Shown in pieces: positions 17,386 through 27,000 of a stretch of DNA of 64,000 nt. Position 1 is the stretch's first letter. Every line of letters starts with the position of its first letter. The translations under genes and the position numbers were made by a program. The stretch comes from Thermobispora bispora DSM 43833. GTDB taxonomy: Bacteria > Actinomycetota > Actinomycetes > Streptosporangiales > Streptosporangiaceae. The notes under the pieces were generated by a model. That model was not told where the DNA came from. It ran no database searches and saw only the letters and a list, made by a program, of their open reading frames with translations. The DNA lies in contig NC_014165.1 in NCBI RefSeq assembly GCF_000092645.1, positions 248,001 to 312,000 on the forward strand, written 5' to 3'.

Positions 17386-17420
17386 GAGATCGGGTGCCGC
17401 CTCAGGTGGCATCCGATCTC
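17386..17420 (+). terminator. Terminator hairpin of the bldG operon
   Basis: Arms GAGATCGGGTGCC (17386-17398) and GGCATCCGATCTC (17408-17420) pair over 13 bp with one G-T wobble. It starts 2 bases after the anti-sigma stop codon. There is no long T-run. Confidence 0.7.
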
Positions 17421-17753
17421 TCACCTGTGCCTTGTTGCATTTCGGACGTCCGAAAACCGGTGATGCGGTTGTGACGTAATCGAAGCGTTGCGTTGTCCCG
17501 CCCACCGCAAGATCCGGTCAAACGAGCTACAAAACTGGACAAAACTTTCGTCAAACCCGGCGACGGACGAAAGAAGGGGCCATAAGACCCTTCAGATCCG
17601 GGCTGCCGCTGCGTAGACTCCCCGCCACCGGCCAAGGTATTGCGGAAGCAACCGGAAGCGGCATCGCCTACCACCCGGAAGTGCGCCGCGATACCGCGAG
17701 GTTCGGCGGCGCCCCCCGGGAGGACCTGAACCTCGTATGGCCGAGGAGGACGT
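17421..17753 (+). promoter_or_regulatory. hppA upstream region with a 16-bp perfect palindrome
   Basis: About 330 bases without a gene, comparatively A/T-rich around 17430-17580, and thus the likely promoter region of hppA. TTTCGGACGTCCGAAA (17440-17455) is a perfect palindrome of operator size. A weaker AAGGG...CCCTT hairpin lies at 17572-17592. Which regulator would bind is unknown. Confidence 0.45.
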
Positions 17754-20090
17754 ATGTCTGCCTTTCTGGCCGCTGCCGATGGTGCAGCGGTAGCCCTCAG
17801 CGGGTTCCATTTCACGCTCGTCATAGTGGTCGCGGTTGTGGCCCTCCTCGCCCTCGCCGTCGCCGGCGGGCTGGTCCGGGAGGTGCTTTCAGCCGGACAG
17901 GGCACCGAGCGTATGCAGAACATCGCTCGTGCCGTACAGGAGGGCGCTGCCGCGTACCTCGCGCGGCAGTTCCGGACGCTGGTCGTTTTCGTCGTCGTTA
18001 TCCCGCTCTTGCTGCTCCTGCTGCCCGCCCCGTCGACCAGCGTGCAGATCGGCCGCTCCGTTTTCTTCGTCGTGGGTGCGCTGTTCTCCGCGCTCACCGG
18101 CTTCATGGGCATGTGGCTCGCGGTCCGCGGCAACCTGAGGGTCGCCGCGGCGGCGAAGGACCAGGGTGAGAAGGCGGCGTTGCGGATCGCGTTCCGCACC
18201 GGCGGTGTCGCCGGCATGTTCACCGTCGGGCTCGGTCTGCTCGGCGCCGCCATCGTGGTGCTCGTCTACAAGGGCGACGCGCCGAACGTTCTCGAGGGCT
18301 TCGGATTCGGTGCCGCGCTGCTCGCGATGTTCATGCGAGTCGGCGGTGGCATCTTCACCAAGGCCGCCGACGTCGGCGCCGACCTCGTCGGCAAGGTCGA
18401 GCAGGGCATCCCGGAGGACGACCCGCGCAACGCGGCCACCATCGCGGACAACGTGGGCGACAACGTCGGCGACTGCGCCGGCATGGCGGCCGACCTCTTC
18501 GAGTCGTACGCCGTCACCCTCGTCGCGAGCCTGATCCTCGGTAAGGCGGCCTTCGGCACCGAGGGTCTGGTCTTCCCGCTGCTCGTCCCGATGATCGGCG
18601 TGCTGACCGCGATCATCGGTATCTTCGCCGTCCGCACGCGCAGCGGCGACCGCTCGGGCATGGCGGCGATCAACCGCGGCTTCTTCATCTCCGCCGTCAT
18701 CTCGGCGATCCTGGTGGCCGTCGCCGCCTTCGCCTACCTGCCGTCGAGCTTCGCCGAGCTCTCCGGGGTGAGCGAGGAGATCCGCGCGCTCACCGCCGAT
18801 CCGCGGCTCATCGCGCTCGGGGCCGTGCTCATCGGCCTGGTCCTCGCCAGCCTGATCCAGCTCCTCACCGGCTACTTCACCGAGACCAACCGGCGGCCGG
18901 TGCGGGAGATCGGGGAGAGCGCCCTGACCGGCCCGGCCACCGTGATCCTCTCCGGTGTCGCCGTCGGTCTGGAGTCGGCCGTCTACTCCGCGCTGCTGAT
19001 CGGCGCCGCGGTCTACGGCGCGTTCCTGCTCGGCTTCGGCAACGTGACCGTGGCCCTGTTCGCCGTCGCCCTCGCCGGTACCGGTCTGCTCACCACGGTC
19101 GGCGTGATCGTGTCCATGGACACCTTCGGCCCGGTCTCCGACAACGCCCAGGGCATCGCCGAGATGTCCGGTGACGTGGACGGCGAGGGGGCCCAGGTGC
19201 TCACCTCCCTGGACGCGGTCGGCAACACCACCAAGGCGATCACGAAGGGAATCGCCATCGCGACCGCGGTGCTCGCCGCGACCGCGCTGTTCGGCTCCTT
19301 CCGGACCGCGGTCGAGACCGAGCTCGCCGCCGCGACGCAGGGTGTGAAGGACGTGCTCGGCTCGTTCGCCTCGTTCAGCCTGTCGGTGGACGCCCCGAAC
19401 GTCCTGGTCGGCCTGGTCATCGGCGCATCCGTCGTGTTCCTCTTCTCCGGCCTGGCGATCAACGCGGTCGGCCGCGCCGCCGGTCGCGTGGTGATCGAGG
19501 TCCGCGACCAGTTCCGCAACAAGCCCGGGATCATGGACGGCACGGAGAAGCCCGACTACGGCCGGGTGGTCGACATCTGCACCCGCGACTCGCTGCGTGA
19601 GCTCGCCACGCCCGGTCTGCTCGCCGTGCTCACGCCGATCGCGGTCGGCTTCGCGCTCGGGTACGCGCCCCTCGGCGCCTACCTCGCCGGTGCGATCGCG
19701 GCCGGCACGCTCATGGCGGTCTTCCTCGCCAACTCCGGTGGCGCCTGGGACAACGCCAAGAAGCTGGTCGAGGACGGCCACCACGGCGGCAAGGGGTCCG
19801 AGGCGCACGCCGCGACCGTGATCGGTGACACCGTCGGTGACCCGTTCAAGGACACGGCCGGCCCGGCGATCAACCCGCTGATCAAGGTCATGAACCTGGT
19901 CGCGCTGCTGATCGCGCCCGCCGTGGTCGCCTACGCGGACAACTTCGTGATCCGCACCGTGGTGACCGCGATCGCCGTCGTCATCGTCGTCGCCGCGATC
20001 GTCGTCTCCAAGCGCCGCTCGTCGGGCATCATCCCGGACTCCGGCGACGCCGGCGAGGTGAAGCGCGCCTCGGAGACCGTGGCCCGCTGA
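17754..20090 (+). CDS. hppA: Membrane-bound proton-translocating pyrophosphatase
   Basis: 778 residues with about 16 membrane helices. It couples pyrophosphate hydrolysis to proton export. The PPi-site motifs DVGADLVGKVE, DDPRNAATIADNVGDNVGDCAG and DTVGDPFKDTAGPAINPLIK are present. The GNTTKA motif has Lys where K+-dependent enzymes have Ala, so it should be a K+-independent H+ pump. The ATG has a GAGGAGGA site. It is a single-gene unit with a strong intrinsic terminator 80 bases downstream. The position directly after bldG and its anti-sigma gene is the same in S. coelicolor. Confidence 0.95.
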   Translation: MSAFLAAADGAAVALSGFHFTLVIVVAVVALLALAVAGGLVREVLSAGQGTERMQNIARAVQEGAAAYLARQFRTLVVFVVVIPLLLLLLPAPSTSVQIGRSVFFVVGALFSALTGFMGMWLAVRGNLRVAAAAKDQGEKAALRIAFRTGGVAGMFTVGLGLLGAAIVVLVYKGDAPNVLEGFGFGAALLAMFMRVGGGIFTKAADVGADLVGKVEQGIPEDDPRNAATIADNVGDNVGDCAGMAADLFESYAVTLVASLILGKAAFGTEGLVFPLLVPMIGVLTAIIGIFAVRTRSGDRSGMAAINRGFFISAVISAILVAVAAFAYLPSSFAELSGVSEEIRALTADPRLIALGAVLIGLVLASLIQLLTGYFTETNRRPVREIGESALTGPATVILSGVAVGLESAVYSALLIGAAVYGAFLLGFGNVTVALFAVALAGTGLLTTVGVIVSMDTFGPVSDNAQGIAEMSGDVDGEGAQVLTSLDAVGNTTKAITKGIAIATAVLAATALFGSFRTAVETELAAATQGVKDVLGSFASFSLSVDAPNVLVGLVIGASVVFLFSGLAINAVGRAAGRVVIEVRDQFRNKPGIMDGTEKPDYGRVVDICTRDSLRELATPGLLAVLTPIAVGFALGYAPLGAYLAGAIAAGTLMAVFLANSGGAWDNAKKLVEDGHHGGKGSEAHAATVIGDTVGDPFKDTAGPAINPLIKVMNLVALLIAPAVVAYADNFVIRTVVTAIAVVIVVAAIVVSKRRSSGIIPDSGDAGEVKRASETVAR

Positions 20091-20170
20091 TCGAACCCGG
20101 TCCGACGGCACCGGTACGGCACGTGCGCTGCGGTCCGCCTTGACCGGCCCGCCGGACCGGACCTGGCATC

Positions 20171-20213
20171 GCAAGGTCCTCCGCCTCCGGGCGGGGGACC
20201 TTGCGCGCTTTTT
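20171..20213 (+). terminator. Intrinsic terminator of hppA
   Basis: A 15-bp stem (20171-20185 with 20190-20204, one G-T pair, loop TCCG) followed by GCGC and TTTTT. The best textbook rho-independent terminator in the window. Confidence 0.9.
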
Positions 20214-20545
20214 CCTGGTTCTTCTCCGCACGTCGTTCCCCCGTCGCCAGCGTCCCCGGCTCTCCGCCCTGTGGTTCCCCGGCGCTCCGCGGTACGCCCC
20301 CGGTTCGCGGCTGCCCCGCGATCCCCGGTCCGTGCGGTACGGCAGGCCGTGGCGCGGCGTGCCGAGGGACGCCCTGCCCCGGCCCCTTCCCGCGCGGGAG
20401 CGGTCGTTGCGCATGAACCCGCAGATCGCGGTGGCGAGCCCGGCCGACGCTCGCGTGGGAGTGGCCGTTGCGCGCGAACCCGCAGATCGCGGTTGCGGCG
20501 GGCGCTCGCGCGGGAGCGGCCCGGCGGATGCGAGAGGATGGTGCG
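20214..20545. repeat. Gap before sixA with tandem 55-61 bp repeats
   Basis: No gene is seen. At 20391-20527 a block beginning CGCGCGGGAG and containing AACCCGCAGATCGCGGT occurs twice (starts 20391 and 20452) with a third partial copy from 20507. The copies are about 80% alike. The 3' end of the array runs up to the sixA ribosome binding site. Confidence 0.6.
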
Positions 20546-21010
20546 GTGACCAGGTTGATCGTGATCCGCCACGCCGAGGCCGCGGGGGTGCTCGGCCTGC
20601 CCGACCGGGAGCGCCCGCTCACCGCCGCCGGGGAGAGCGCGGCCCGTGCGGCCGGCGCACAGATCAGGCCGCTGAAGCCGGAGCTCGTGCTGTGCTCGCC
20701 CGCCGTGCGCGCCCGCCGCACGGCCGAGCTGCTCGGCCTCGACGCCCCCATCGAGATCGAGCCGGTGATCTACCACGGGGATTCGGACGACCTCATCGAC
20801 CTGCTCTGCCGTACCGACCAGGGGATCGGGACGCTGGCGCTGGTCGGGCACAACCCCGCCGTCTCCCGGCTCGTGTGGGAGCTCACCGGCCGGGAGTGCG
20901 ATGCCTTCCCGCCCGGCGGGTACGCGGTGATCGATCTGAACGGTTCCTGGGCGGAGGCCGGTCCGGGCCGGGGCACGCTCGTCTCATTCCACCGCCCGCA
21001 CCAGGGATAG
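20546..21010 (+). CDS. sixA: SixA-type phosphohistidine phosphatase
   Basis: 154-residue histidine phosphatase superfamily member. The N-terminal LIVIRHAEA holds the RH(G/A)E catalytic His, PAVRARRTAEL the phosphate-binding Arg, and LVGHNPAVS the second catalytic His. SixA enzymes dephosphorylate His on phosphotransfer proteins; the true partner here is unknown. The GTG at 20546 follows a GAGAGGA-like site; in-frame ATG 20528 is the alternative. It converges on serB with 269 bases between. Confidence 0.85.
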   Translation: MTRLIVIRHAEAAGVLGLPDRERPLTAAGESAARAAGAQIRPLKPELVLCSPAVRARRTAELLGLDAPIEIEPVIYHGDSDDLIDLLCRTDQGIGTLALVGHNPAVSRLVWELTGRECDAFPPGGYAVIDLNGSWAEAGPGRGTLVSFHRPHQG

Positions 21011-21030
21011 CCACCCGGCGCCGGCCGCAC

Positions 21031-21113
21031 CGGTCACTGGGCGCCGGCCGCGTCTCAGGGATGGTGATCAGGTCGTCGGCCGTACCAGGGACGGTCACTG
21101 GGCGCCGGCCGCG
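21031..21113. repeat. 22-bp direct repeat between sixA and serB
   Basis: An identical 22-base unit (CGGTCACTGGGCGCCGGCCG plus CG) occurs at 21031-21052 and 21092-21113. The GGCGCC/GGCCGG content also allows small hairpins that could end the converging sixA and serB transcripts. Confidence 0.6.
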
Positions 21114-21279
21114 CCAGGACGGTCGGCCGCGCGCCGGTCCTCGCAAGATCACCGGGCCGTTCCGTGCTCGTCCGGGCCGGCGCCGTGGCCGGCCGCCTCG
21201 ACGCCATGGCGGCGCACCCCTCATCCCTCGAAGCAGGCGCGGCAGATCCCGATCGCGGTGGAGCAGCCACCCAGAGGGA

Positions 21280-22500
21280 TCACTTCGCGGGCTGGAGGCC
21301 GTCCTCGGCGTCGGCGGCCTCCACCTCCTCCCGGGAGATCCCCAGGAGGTAGAGGATCGAGTCGAGGTAGGGGACGTTCACCGCGGCGTCGGCCGCCTTC
21401 CGCACGGCGGGCTTGGCGTTGAACGCGACGCCGAGACCGGCGACGGCGAGCATGTCGAGGTCGTTGGCCCCGTCGCCGATCGCCACCGTCTGGCTGAGCG
21501 GCACCCCGGCCTCGGCGGCGAACCGTTCGAGCGCGCGGGCCTTCCCCGGCCGGTCGAGGATCTCGCCGACGAGCCGCCCGGTGAGCCTGCCGTCCACGAC
21601 CTCCAGCGTGTTGGCGGCCGAGTAGTCGATGCCGAGCTCCGCGACGAGCCGGTCGGTGATCTGCGTGAACCCGCCGCTCACGATCGCGAAGCGGTAGCCG
21701 AGCCGCTTGAGGGTCCGGACCAGGGTGCGCGCCCCGGGGGTGAGCACGACCTCCTTGCTCACCGTGTCGAAGACATCCTCGGGCAGGCCTTCGAGCAGGG
21801 AGACCCGCTTGGTCAGCGACTCGGCGAAGTCGATCTCGCCCCGCATGGCCGACTCGGTGATCTTGGTCACCTCGTCGAGGCAGCCCGCGTGCTTGGCGAG
21901 CAGGTCGATGACCTCGTTCTGGATCAGCGTCGAGTCGACGTCCATCACGACGAGCCGCTTGGCCCGCCGGTGGAGCCCGCTGCGCTGCACGGCCACGTCG
22001 ACCTTCTGGGCCGCGGCCTCGGCGGTGAGCGACGCGCGCAGCGCCTGCGGGTCGGCACCGGAGACCGCCATCTCGATGCAGGTGACGGGGTAGCTCGCCA
22101 GCCGCTCTATGCGGTCGATGTTGGCCCCGCTCGCTGCGATCCGGCCGGCGATCGCGGCCATGGCAGCGGGCTTGAGCGGCGCCCCGAGCACGGTGACATG
22201 GAGCCGGCCCCGGCGGCGCTTCTCCTTTGCCAGGGTGCCCGTGGCGATGTCCAGCTCCATGTCGAGGTCGGCGGCGACCTGTTCGACGGCCGCCCACAGG
22301 CCGCCTATGGTGCTGTCCACCTCTTCCGAGCCGCCACCCGGGTAGGTGACCAGCACCCCGAGGATGAGGCGGCCCCGGATGACGACCTGCTCCACGTCGA
22401 CGACCGTGACCGGGAACCTGGCGAGCGCGGCGAAGAGCCGGGAGGTGACGCCAGGGCGGTCATGACCGGTCAGCGTGATGAGCAGCGAGCGTTGGTTCAC
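21280..22500 (-). CDS. serB: Phosphoserine phosphatase with two ACT domains
   Basis: About 406 residues; last step of serine synthesis. The N-terminal 170 residues form two ACT-like domains (LLITLTGHDRPGVTSRLFAAL and LHVTVLGAPLKPAAM), typical of actinobacterial SerB and presumed to sense serine. The HAD core follows: VVMDVDSTLIQNEVID (nucleophile Asp), SGGFTQITD and AIGDGANDLDML. The GTG at 22500 fits the family N-terminus; the frame remains open to 22608 without homology. It is transcribed toward sixA. Confidence 0.93.
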   Translation of the reverse strand: MNQRSLLITLTGHDRPGVTSRLFAALARFPVTVVDVEQVVIRGRLILGVLVTYPGGGSEEVDSTIGGLWAAVEQVAADLDMELDIATGTLAKEKRRRGRLHVTVLGAPLKPAAMAAIAGRIAASGANIDRIERLASYPVTCIEMAVSGADPQALRASLTAEAAAQKVDVAVQRSGLHRRAKRLVVMDVDSTLIQNEVIDLLAKHAGCLDEVTKITESAMRGEIDFAESLTKRVSLLEGLPEDVFDTVSKEVVLTPGARTLVRTLKRLGYRFAIVSGGFTQITDRLVAELGIDYSAANTLEVVDGRLTGRLVGEILDRPGKARALERFAAEAGVPLSQTVAIGDGANDLDMLAVAGLGVAFNAKPAVRKAADAAVNVPYLDSILYLLGISREEVEAADAEDGLQPAK

Positions 22501-22621
22501 GTTGTTTGAGGTTACTGCGCGGGCGGTCGTGGCCGTGCCACGGGTTTGCCCGCTTTCACCGTGATATCCGTGGACGAACGCCGCCGGGGCGCGCCGGGCT
22601 CCGTTCACCGTGGCCGTGGGC

Positions 22622-23209
22622 TCAGCGGACGAGCCTGGTCCTCGTCTTGATCCACCGGATTTCGTCGCCGGCCTTGCGCATCACGTACCGCGGGTCCTTG
22701 ACGTGGTTGGGAATGAAGGAGCCCCCGAAGTACCCGTACAGGGTCCCGCGCGCCGAGCCGTTGACCCAGGCCTTGGCCCAGAGCGTGTAGCTCTTGCCCT
22801 TCTTCAGCCCGGGGAACAGGCACAGCGACCTGGTCCGCTCCCTGGTGCAGCCCTCGCGGTACCGGGAGCCCTTGGGGACGTAAATGCGGACCTTGTAGAC
22901 GTTCTTCGGGAACTTGGCCGCGAAGAAGATCTTCTGACTGGTACGGCTCTGCCGGTTGGTAAGCGTGATCTTGTACGTGACGACGCGGCCGGCCCGCGCC
23001 CTGATCGGATACCGCACGCTGATCCAGCCGGGTGCGGCGGCCGCCGAGGATGCGGAGGATGCTGCGGAGGCGGCGGACGCGGCCTGCGCGGAGGTGGGGG
23101 CGAGCGCGGCCGGCGGGGTGGCCGCGGCTGCGGGGGACGCGCTGACCAGGGACGTTGCGCCGACTGTCACGGCAAAGAGCATCGATAAAGTGACCGGCGT
23201 TTTACGCAT
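22622..23209 (-). CDS. Secreted protein of unknown function
   Basis: 195 residues with a clear signal peptide (MRKTPVTLSMLFAVTVGATSL, cleavage near ASPAAAA). An Ala/Ser low-complexity linker (about residues 30-60) precedes a basic, beta-rich domain resembling a DUF11/immunoglobulin-like fold (RAGRVVTYKITLTNRQS ...), with two Cys about 8 residues apart that could form a disulfide. No enzyme motif is seen. It is monocistronic; its upstream region carries GTAAC direct repeats suggestive of an MtrA site. It may be a cell-surface or cell-wall associated protein. Confidence 0.65.
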   Translation of the reverse strand: MRKTPVTLSMLFAVTVGATSLVSASPAAAATPPAALAPTSAQAASAASAASSASSAAAAPGWISVRYPIRARAGRVVTYKITLTNRQSRTSQKIFFAAKFPKNVYKVRIYVPKGSRYREGCTRERTRSLCLFPGLKKGKSYTLWAKAWVNGSARGTLYGYFGGSFIPNHVKDPRYVMRKAGDEIRWIKTRTRLVR

Positions 23210-23740
23210 GGCCTTCAGCTTTACCCATTCGGGTAACGATTACATAAATCACCCGGTGGCCGAAGGGGACAGATAAGTGTCACCCGAATCCTCCAAAAAG
23301 TAACCATCACGTAAAGTGCCTGGTTAGTGAGAGTGAACGCATCGGTCAAACGGTCCGGATCGCCATTGACCGACGATTATTCGGGAGACTTCGAAGTTCT
23401 CCGGAACCATGCGCCGGACCTGGTGACGGGCCGTACGTCCGTCCGCGCATCCGCGGCTTGCGGAGACGCCGGCATCGCGGGGCGCCGGTGAGCGCGACGA
23501 TCCGGACGGTGCCCGTCCGGGCGCCGGCGACGCACGCCCGGAGCAGGGCCCGGCCATCCGCGGTGTGAGCGACGCCGCGCAGGGGGACGATCTCCCGCCG
23601 GCGAGGAGCCCTGGATGAGTCCCATCCGGCTTCCCACCGGCGAACCAATGGGTGCGCCGCGGCGGAGGACCGCCGGCCGGGATCGGCCCATCCGGCCTCC
23701 CCCGCGCCCCGGCGGGCGAGCCGCGGCCTACCCTGAGGGC
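23210..23740. promoter_or_regulatory. Divergent intergenic region with GTAAC direct repeats
   Basis: About 530 bases between the secreted protein gene and the histidine kinase gene. 23215-23330 is unusually A/T-rich and contains TTACCC-ATTC-GGGTAA (23221-23236). It also contains GTAAC (23300-23304) and GTAAA (23311-23315) in direct orientation 11 bases apart, the pattern described for MtrA response-regulator sites in actinobacteria. Another GTAAC lies at 23233. The remaining 23330-23740 is GC-rich without a supported gene. Confidence 0.4.
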
Positions 23741-24880
23741 GTGCCCGACGCGACCCCTCCCGTGTCCGAGCGTGACGAGGTGCTGCACGCGGTGAGCTCG
23801 GCCGTGCTCGCCGTCACCAGCCACCTGTCGGTCCAGGAGGTGCTGCGGGTGATCGTGCGGTCGGCGCGCCGGCTCCTCGACGCCCAGTACGCGGCGCTCG
23901 GCGTGCCGGACAGCCAGGGCGCTTTCGCGGAGTTCATCGCCGAGGGGGTCACCCCGGAGCAGTGGGCGGTCCTGGGGACGACGCCGCGGCAGCACGGCAT
24001 GCTCGACGCGATGCTCCGCATGGACGGGCCGGTACGGCTCGCCGACATCCGCAAGGACCCCAGGTTCGTCGGGTGGCCGCGGGGGCACCCGATCCTCAAG
24101 GACTTCCTCGGCGTGCCGATCCGCAACGGCGGTGAGGTGCTGGGGATCGTGTTCCTCTCCAACAAGCGGACGCCCGGCGGGTTCACCGAGGCCGACGAGG
24201 AGCTGCTCACGCTGTTCGCCGCGCACGCCGCGATCGCGATCACCAACGCCCGGCTGTACGAGCGGAGCCGTGAGCTCACGGTGATCGAGGAGCGGACCCG
24301 GATGGCCCGGGAGCTGCACGACGCGGTGACCCAGAAGCTCTTCTCGCTCCGGCTCACCGCGCGGGCGGCCGCCACGCTCGCCCGTACCGACCCCGCGCGG
24401 GCCGCGCAGGAGATCGAGCAGGTCGAGCGGCTGGCCGGGGAGGCGCTCGCCGAGCTGCGCGCGGTCATCGTGGAGCTGCGCCCGGCCGAGCTCGACCGCC
24501 ACGGCCTGGTGGAGACCCTGCGCAAGCAGGTCGCCCTGCTCGACCGCGTCCACCCGGTGTCGTTCGCCTTCCACTTCGACGGCGACCCACCCCACGGCCT
24601 GCCGCCGGCGGTCGAGGTCGCGGTGCTGCGGGTGGCCCAGGAGGCGCTGCACAACGCGGTGCGCCACGCGAACGCCACCCGCATCGAGGTACGGCTGTCG
24701 CACCGCAGGCCGGTGCTGACCCTTCAGGTGTGTGACGACGGGCGCGGTTTCGACCCGGGACGGGTGCCCGGCCTCGGCCTCGCCTCGATCCGCGATCGCG
24801 CCGAGGCGGTGGGCGGGACGCTCACCGTGACCACCTCCCCCGGGCGCGGCACGGTCGTTCACTTGGAGGTGCCCACGTGA
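23741..24880 (+). CDS. GAF-domain sensor histidine kinase (NarX/DesK-type)
   Basis: About 379 residues, cytosolic, without a membrane segment. A GAF domain (about 25-170, [22 protein letters not shown] ... [17 protein letters not shown]) is followed by HisKA_3 with the phospho-acceptor in [17 protein letters not shown], and a HATPase domain ([38 protein letters not shown]). The GAF domain may bind a small ligand or heme-like cofactor; the signal is unknown. The start GTG 23741 is chosen because the upstream frame is not conserved-looking; the ribosome binding site is weak. It overlaps the response regulator gene by 4 bases. Confidence 0.88.
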   Translation: MPDATPPVSERDEVLHAVSSAVLAVTSHLSVQEVLRVIVRSARRLLDAQYAALGVPDSQGAFAEFIAEGVTPEQWAVLGTTPRQHGMLDAMLRMDGPVRLADIRKDPRFVGWPRGHPILKDFLGVPIRNGGEVLGIVFLSNKRTPGGFTEADEELLTLFAAHAAIAITNARLYERSRELTVIEERTRMARELHDAVTQKLFSLRLTARAAATLARTDPARAAQEIEQVERLAGEALAELRAVIVELRPAELDRHGLVETLRKQVALLDRVHPVSFAFHFDGDPPHGLPPAVEVAVLRVAQEALHNAVRHANATRIEVRLSHRRPVLTLQVCDDGRGFDPGRVPGLGLASIRDRAEAVGGTLTVTTSPGRGTVVHLEVPT

Positions 24881-25497
24881 TCCGCGTGCTGATCGCCGAC
24901 GACCACCCGGTCGTCCGGCAGGGCCTGCGCACGTTCCTCGAGGTGCACGACGACATCACGGTGGTGGGGGAGGCCGCCGACGGCCTGGAGACCATCGAGC
25001 TGGCCCGCTCGCTCACCCCGGACGTGCTGCTGCTCGACCTCAAGATGCCGGTGCGGGACGGGCTCGACGTGCTCGCCGAGCTGCACGGCCTCGGCGTGCG
25101 GGTGATCGTGCTCACCTCGGTGACCGGCCGCGGCGAGGTGCTGCCGGCGATGCGGGCCGGCGCCGCGGGCTTCCTGTACAAGGACGTGGACCCGGAGGCC
25201 CTCGTCCAGGCGATCCGGGCGGTCCACGAGGGGCAGGTGCTGCTCGCCCCGGAGGCCGCGGAGGCCGTGCTGGGCGGCCCGGCCGCGCCGCCCGGCGAGC
25301 CGGAGATCGCGCTCACCGCCCGGGAGCGCGAGGTGCTGCGGCTGATCGCGGCCGGCCGGTCGAACCGGGAGATCGCCCGCGAGCTCTCCGTGGCGGAGAA
25401 GACCGTGAAGACCCACGTCTCCAACGTGCTCATGAAGCTCGGGGTGCAGGACCGCACCCAGGCCGCCCTCTACGCGGTACGGCGTGGCCTGGTGTGA
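24877..25497 (+). CDS. NarL/FixJ-family response regulator
   Basis: 206 residues: a receiver domain ([16 protein letters not shown], phospho-acceptor Asp in [21 protein letters not shown]) and a C-terminal LuxR helix-turn-helix ([40 protein letters not shown], split here by family motifs). The GTG start overlaps the kinase stop (GTGA), so the pair is translated together and is a cognate two-component system. Target genes are unknown. Confidence 0.92.
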   Translation: MIRVLIADDHPVVRQGLRTFLEVHDDITVVGEAADGLETIELARSLTPDVLLLDLKMPVRDGLDVLAELHGLGVRVIVLTSVTGRGEVLPAMRAGAAGFLYKDVDPEALVQAIRAVHEGQVLLAPEAAEAVLGGPAAPPGEPEIALTAREREVLRLIAAGRSNREIARELSVAEKTVKTHVSNVLMKLGVQDRTQAALYAVRRGLV

Positions 25498-26101
25498 CCG
25501 CCCCGGCGGCCGTGGGGCGTGGCGTGCGGACGCCGGTGCACGTGGTGGGGCGATGAGCATGCGGCGTACCGCCCGTGCGGCCGGTGGTGGTCCTGGGACA
25601 TGCCGGGTGCTTGGCCGGTGGGCCGTGGCGCACGTGCGGGGTGCCTTGTTGAGGCCGTGGTCGTGTGGCGGCGGGCGCCGGTCCGTGGGGTCGGCCGTGG
25701 TGGGCGGCAATGGTGTGCGTGTGGTGGGGTGATGGCCTGCGGCCAACCCGGTGGCGGTCGGCGGTGGTTGTAGGGCGGCACGCCGGGCTTGGCGGGTCAT
25801 GGGCCCGTGGCGCACAGCCGGTGCGTGGGCCATGGACGCGCGGCGGACGCCGGCGTGCCGAAGGTCGACGGGAGGGGGCGCCGGCCGGGCCGTTCCGGTG
25901 GGCGCGTACGGTGGACGGGGCCGCGGCGGTGCGGGCGGGCCGCCGGACCGGTGCGCCGAGGCGGCCGGTGAGCCCGGAGTTGCCCCAGGAGACGCACGTG
26001 CCGGACAGTGGTGAAGCGCCACCCCACTTCTCCACCAGAGGTGGTGGGGCCTGTCATATGTTGTCTTCAGCGAAAAACCGACTGAGGGGAGGGGCCCAGA
26101 C
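25498..26101. other. Gene-free stretch with strong G over C skew
   Basis: About 600 bases where the plus strand is strikingly rich in G and T (many GTGG, GGTGG, CGTGG words). A GTGGGGYGATGRSC-type word recurs near 25546 and 25723. No frame has a recognisable protein; the T-rich 3' end (26040-26095) holds AAAAACCG and a GGGGAGGGG site just before the ABC gene. Possibly a decayed gene or a skewed intergenic segment. Confidence 0.4.
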
Positions 26102-26890
26102 ATGGGCGGTCAGGTGCTTCTGCTTCAGGACGTGACCGTCCGCAGGGACGGCGCCGCTCTGCTGCGCGGCATCGATTGGAGCGTCCTGGAGGGTGAGCGC
26201 TGGGTCGTGATCGGCCCCAACGGTGCCGGCAAGACCACGCTGCTTCAGGTCGCCGGGGCCCTGCTCTTCCCCTCGGAGGGGACGGTCGAGATCCTCGGGG
26301 AGGTGCTGGGGCGGACCAACGTCTTCGAGCTCCGGCCGAGGATCGGGCTGGCCAGCGCCGCGCTCGCCGAGCGGATCCCCCCGGACGAGAAGGTCATCGA
26401 CGTCGTGCTCACCGCCTCCTATGCGATCTTCGGGCGGTGGAAGGAGGAGTACGACTCCAGCGACGTGTCCCGCGCGGTCGGTTTGATCGACCAGCTGGGC
26501 TGCGCCCACCTCATCCGGCGGCGGTTCGCCACCCTCTCGGAGGGTGAGCGCAAGCGCGTGCAGATCGCCCGGGCGCTCATGCCCGACCCCGAGCTGCTCC
26601 TCCTCGACGAGCCCGCCGCGGGGCTCGACATCGCGGCGCGGGAGGATCTGGTGCGCCGGCTGGGCGTGCTGGCCCAGGACCCCAAGGCGCCCACGACCGT
26701 GCTGGTCACGCACCACGTCGAGGAGATCCCGGTCGGGTTCACCCACGTGCTGCTGCTGCGCCAGGGATCGGTGGTGGCCCAGGGCCCGCTGGAGGCCGTG
26801 CTCACCCCCCAGAATCTCTCCGAGACGTTCGGGATGCCGCTCACCCTGGAGCGCTCGCGGGAAGGGCGCTGGTTCGCCCGCCCGCTGTGA
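26102..26890 (+). CDS. ABC transporter ATP-binding protein
   Basis: 262 residues. Walker A GPNGAGKTT, signature LSEGERKRVQIARAL, Walker B LLLLDEPAAGLD and the H-loop VTHHVEE are intact, so the ATPase should be active. It resembles the stand-alone YlmA/ModF-like ATPases of actinomycetes. No permease or binding protein is adjacent, hence substrate and partner are unknown. The ATG has a GGGGAGGGG site 7 bases upstream. The neighbour downstream is a TauE-type permease, which does not need an ABC ATPase. Confidence 0.85.
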   Translation: MGGQVLLLQDVTVRRDGAALLRGIDWSVLEGERWVVIGPNGAGKTTLLQVAGALLFPSEGTVEILGEVLGRTNVFELRPRIGLASAALAERIPPDEKVIDVVLTASYAIFGRWKEEYDSSDVSRAVGLIDQLGCAHLIRRRFATLSEGERKRVQIARALMPDPELLLLDEPAAGLDIAAREDLVRRLGVLAQDPKAPTTVLVTHHVEEIPVGFTHVLLLRQGSVVAQGPLEAVLTPQNLSETFGMPLTLERSREGRWFARPL

Positions 26891-27000
26891 GGTGACGAGC
26901 CCGCCCTGATGCGCCCACCCCGGATGGCGGGACCCTCCGGAAGGTGAATTCCGCCCTGCCTCTACGATCGGGCGAGAGCCGTAGGAGGGAGTAGAGAGCG

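Noticed and set aside
17889-20414. 841-codon minus-strand frame opposite hppA
   Set aside because: Asp/His/Arg-rich reading typical of an antisense frame of a membrane protein gene.
20140-22509. 789-codon plus-strand frame over sixA and serB
   Set aside because: Runs through the hppA terminator and two real genes; no motifs.
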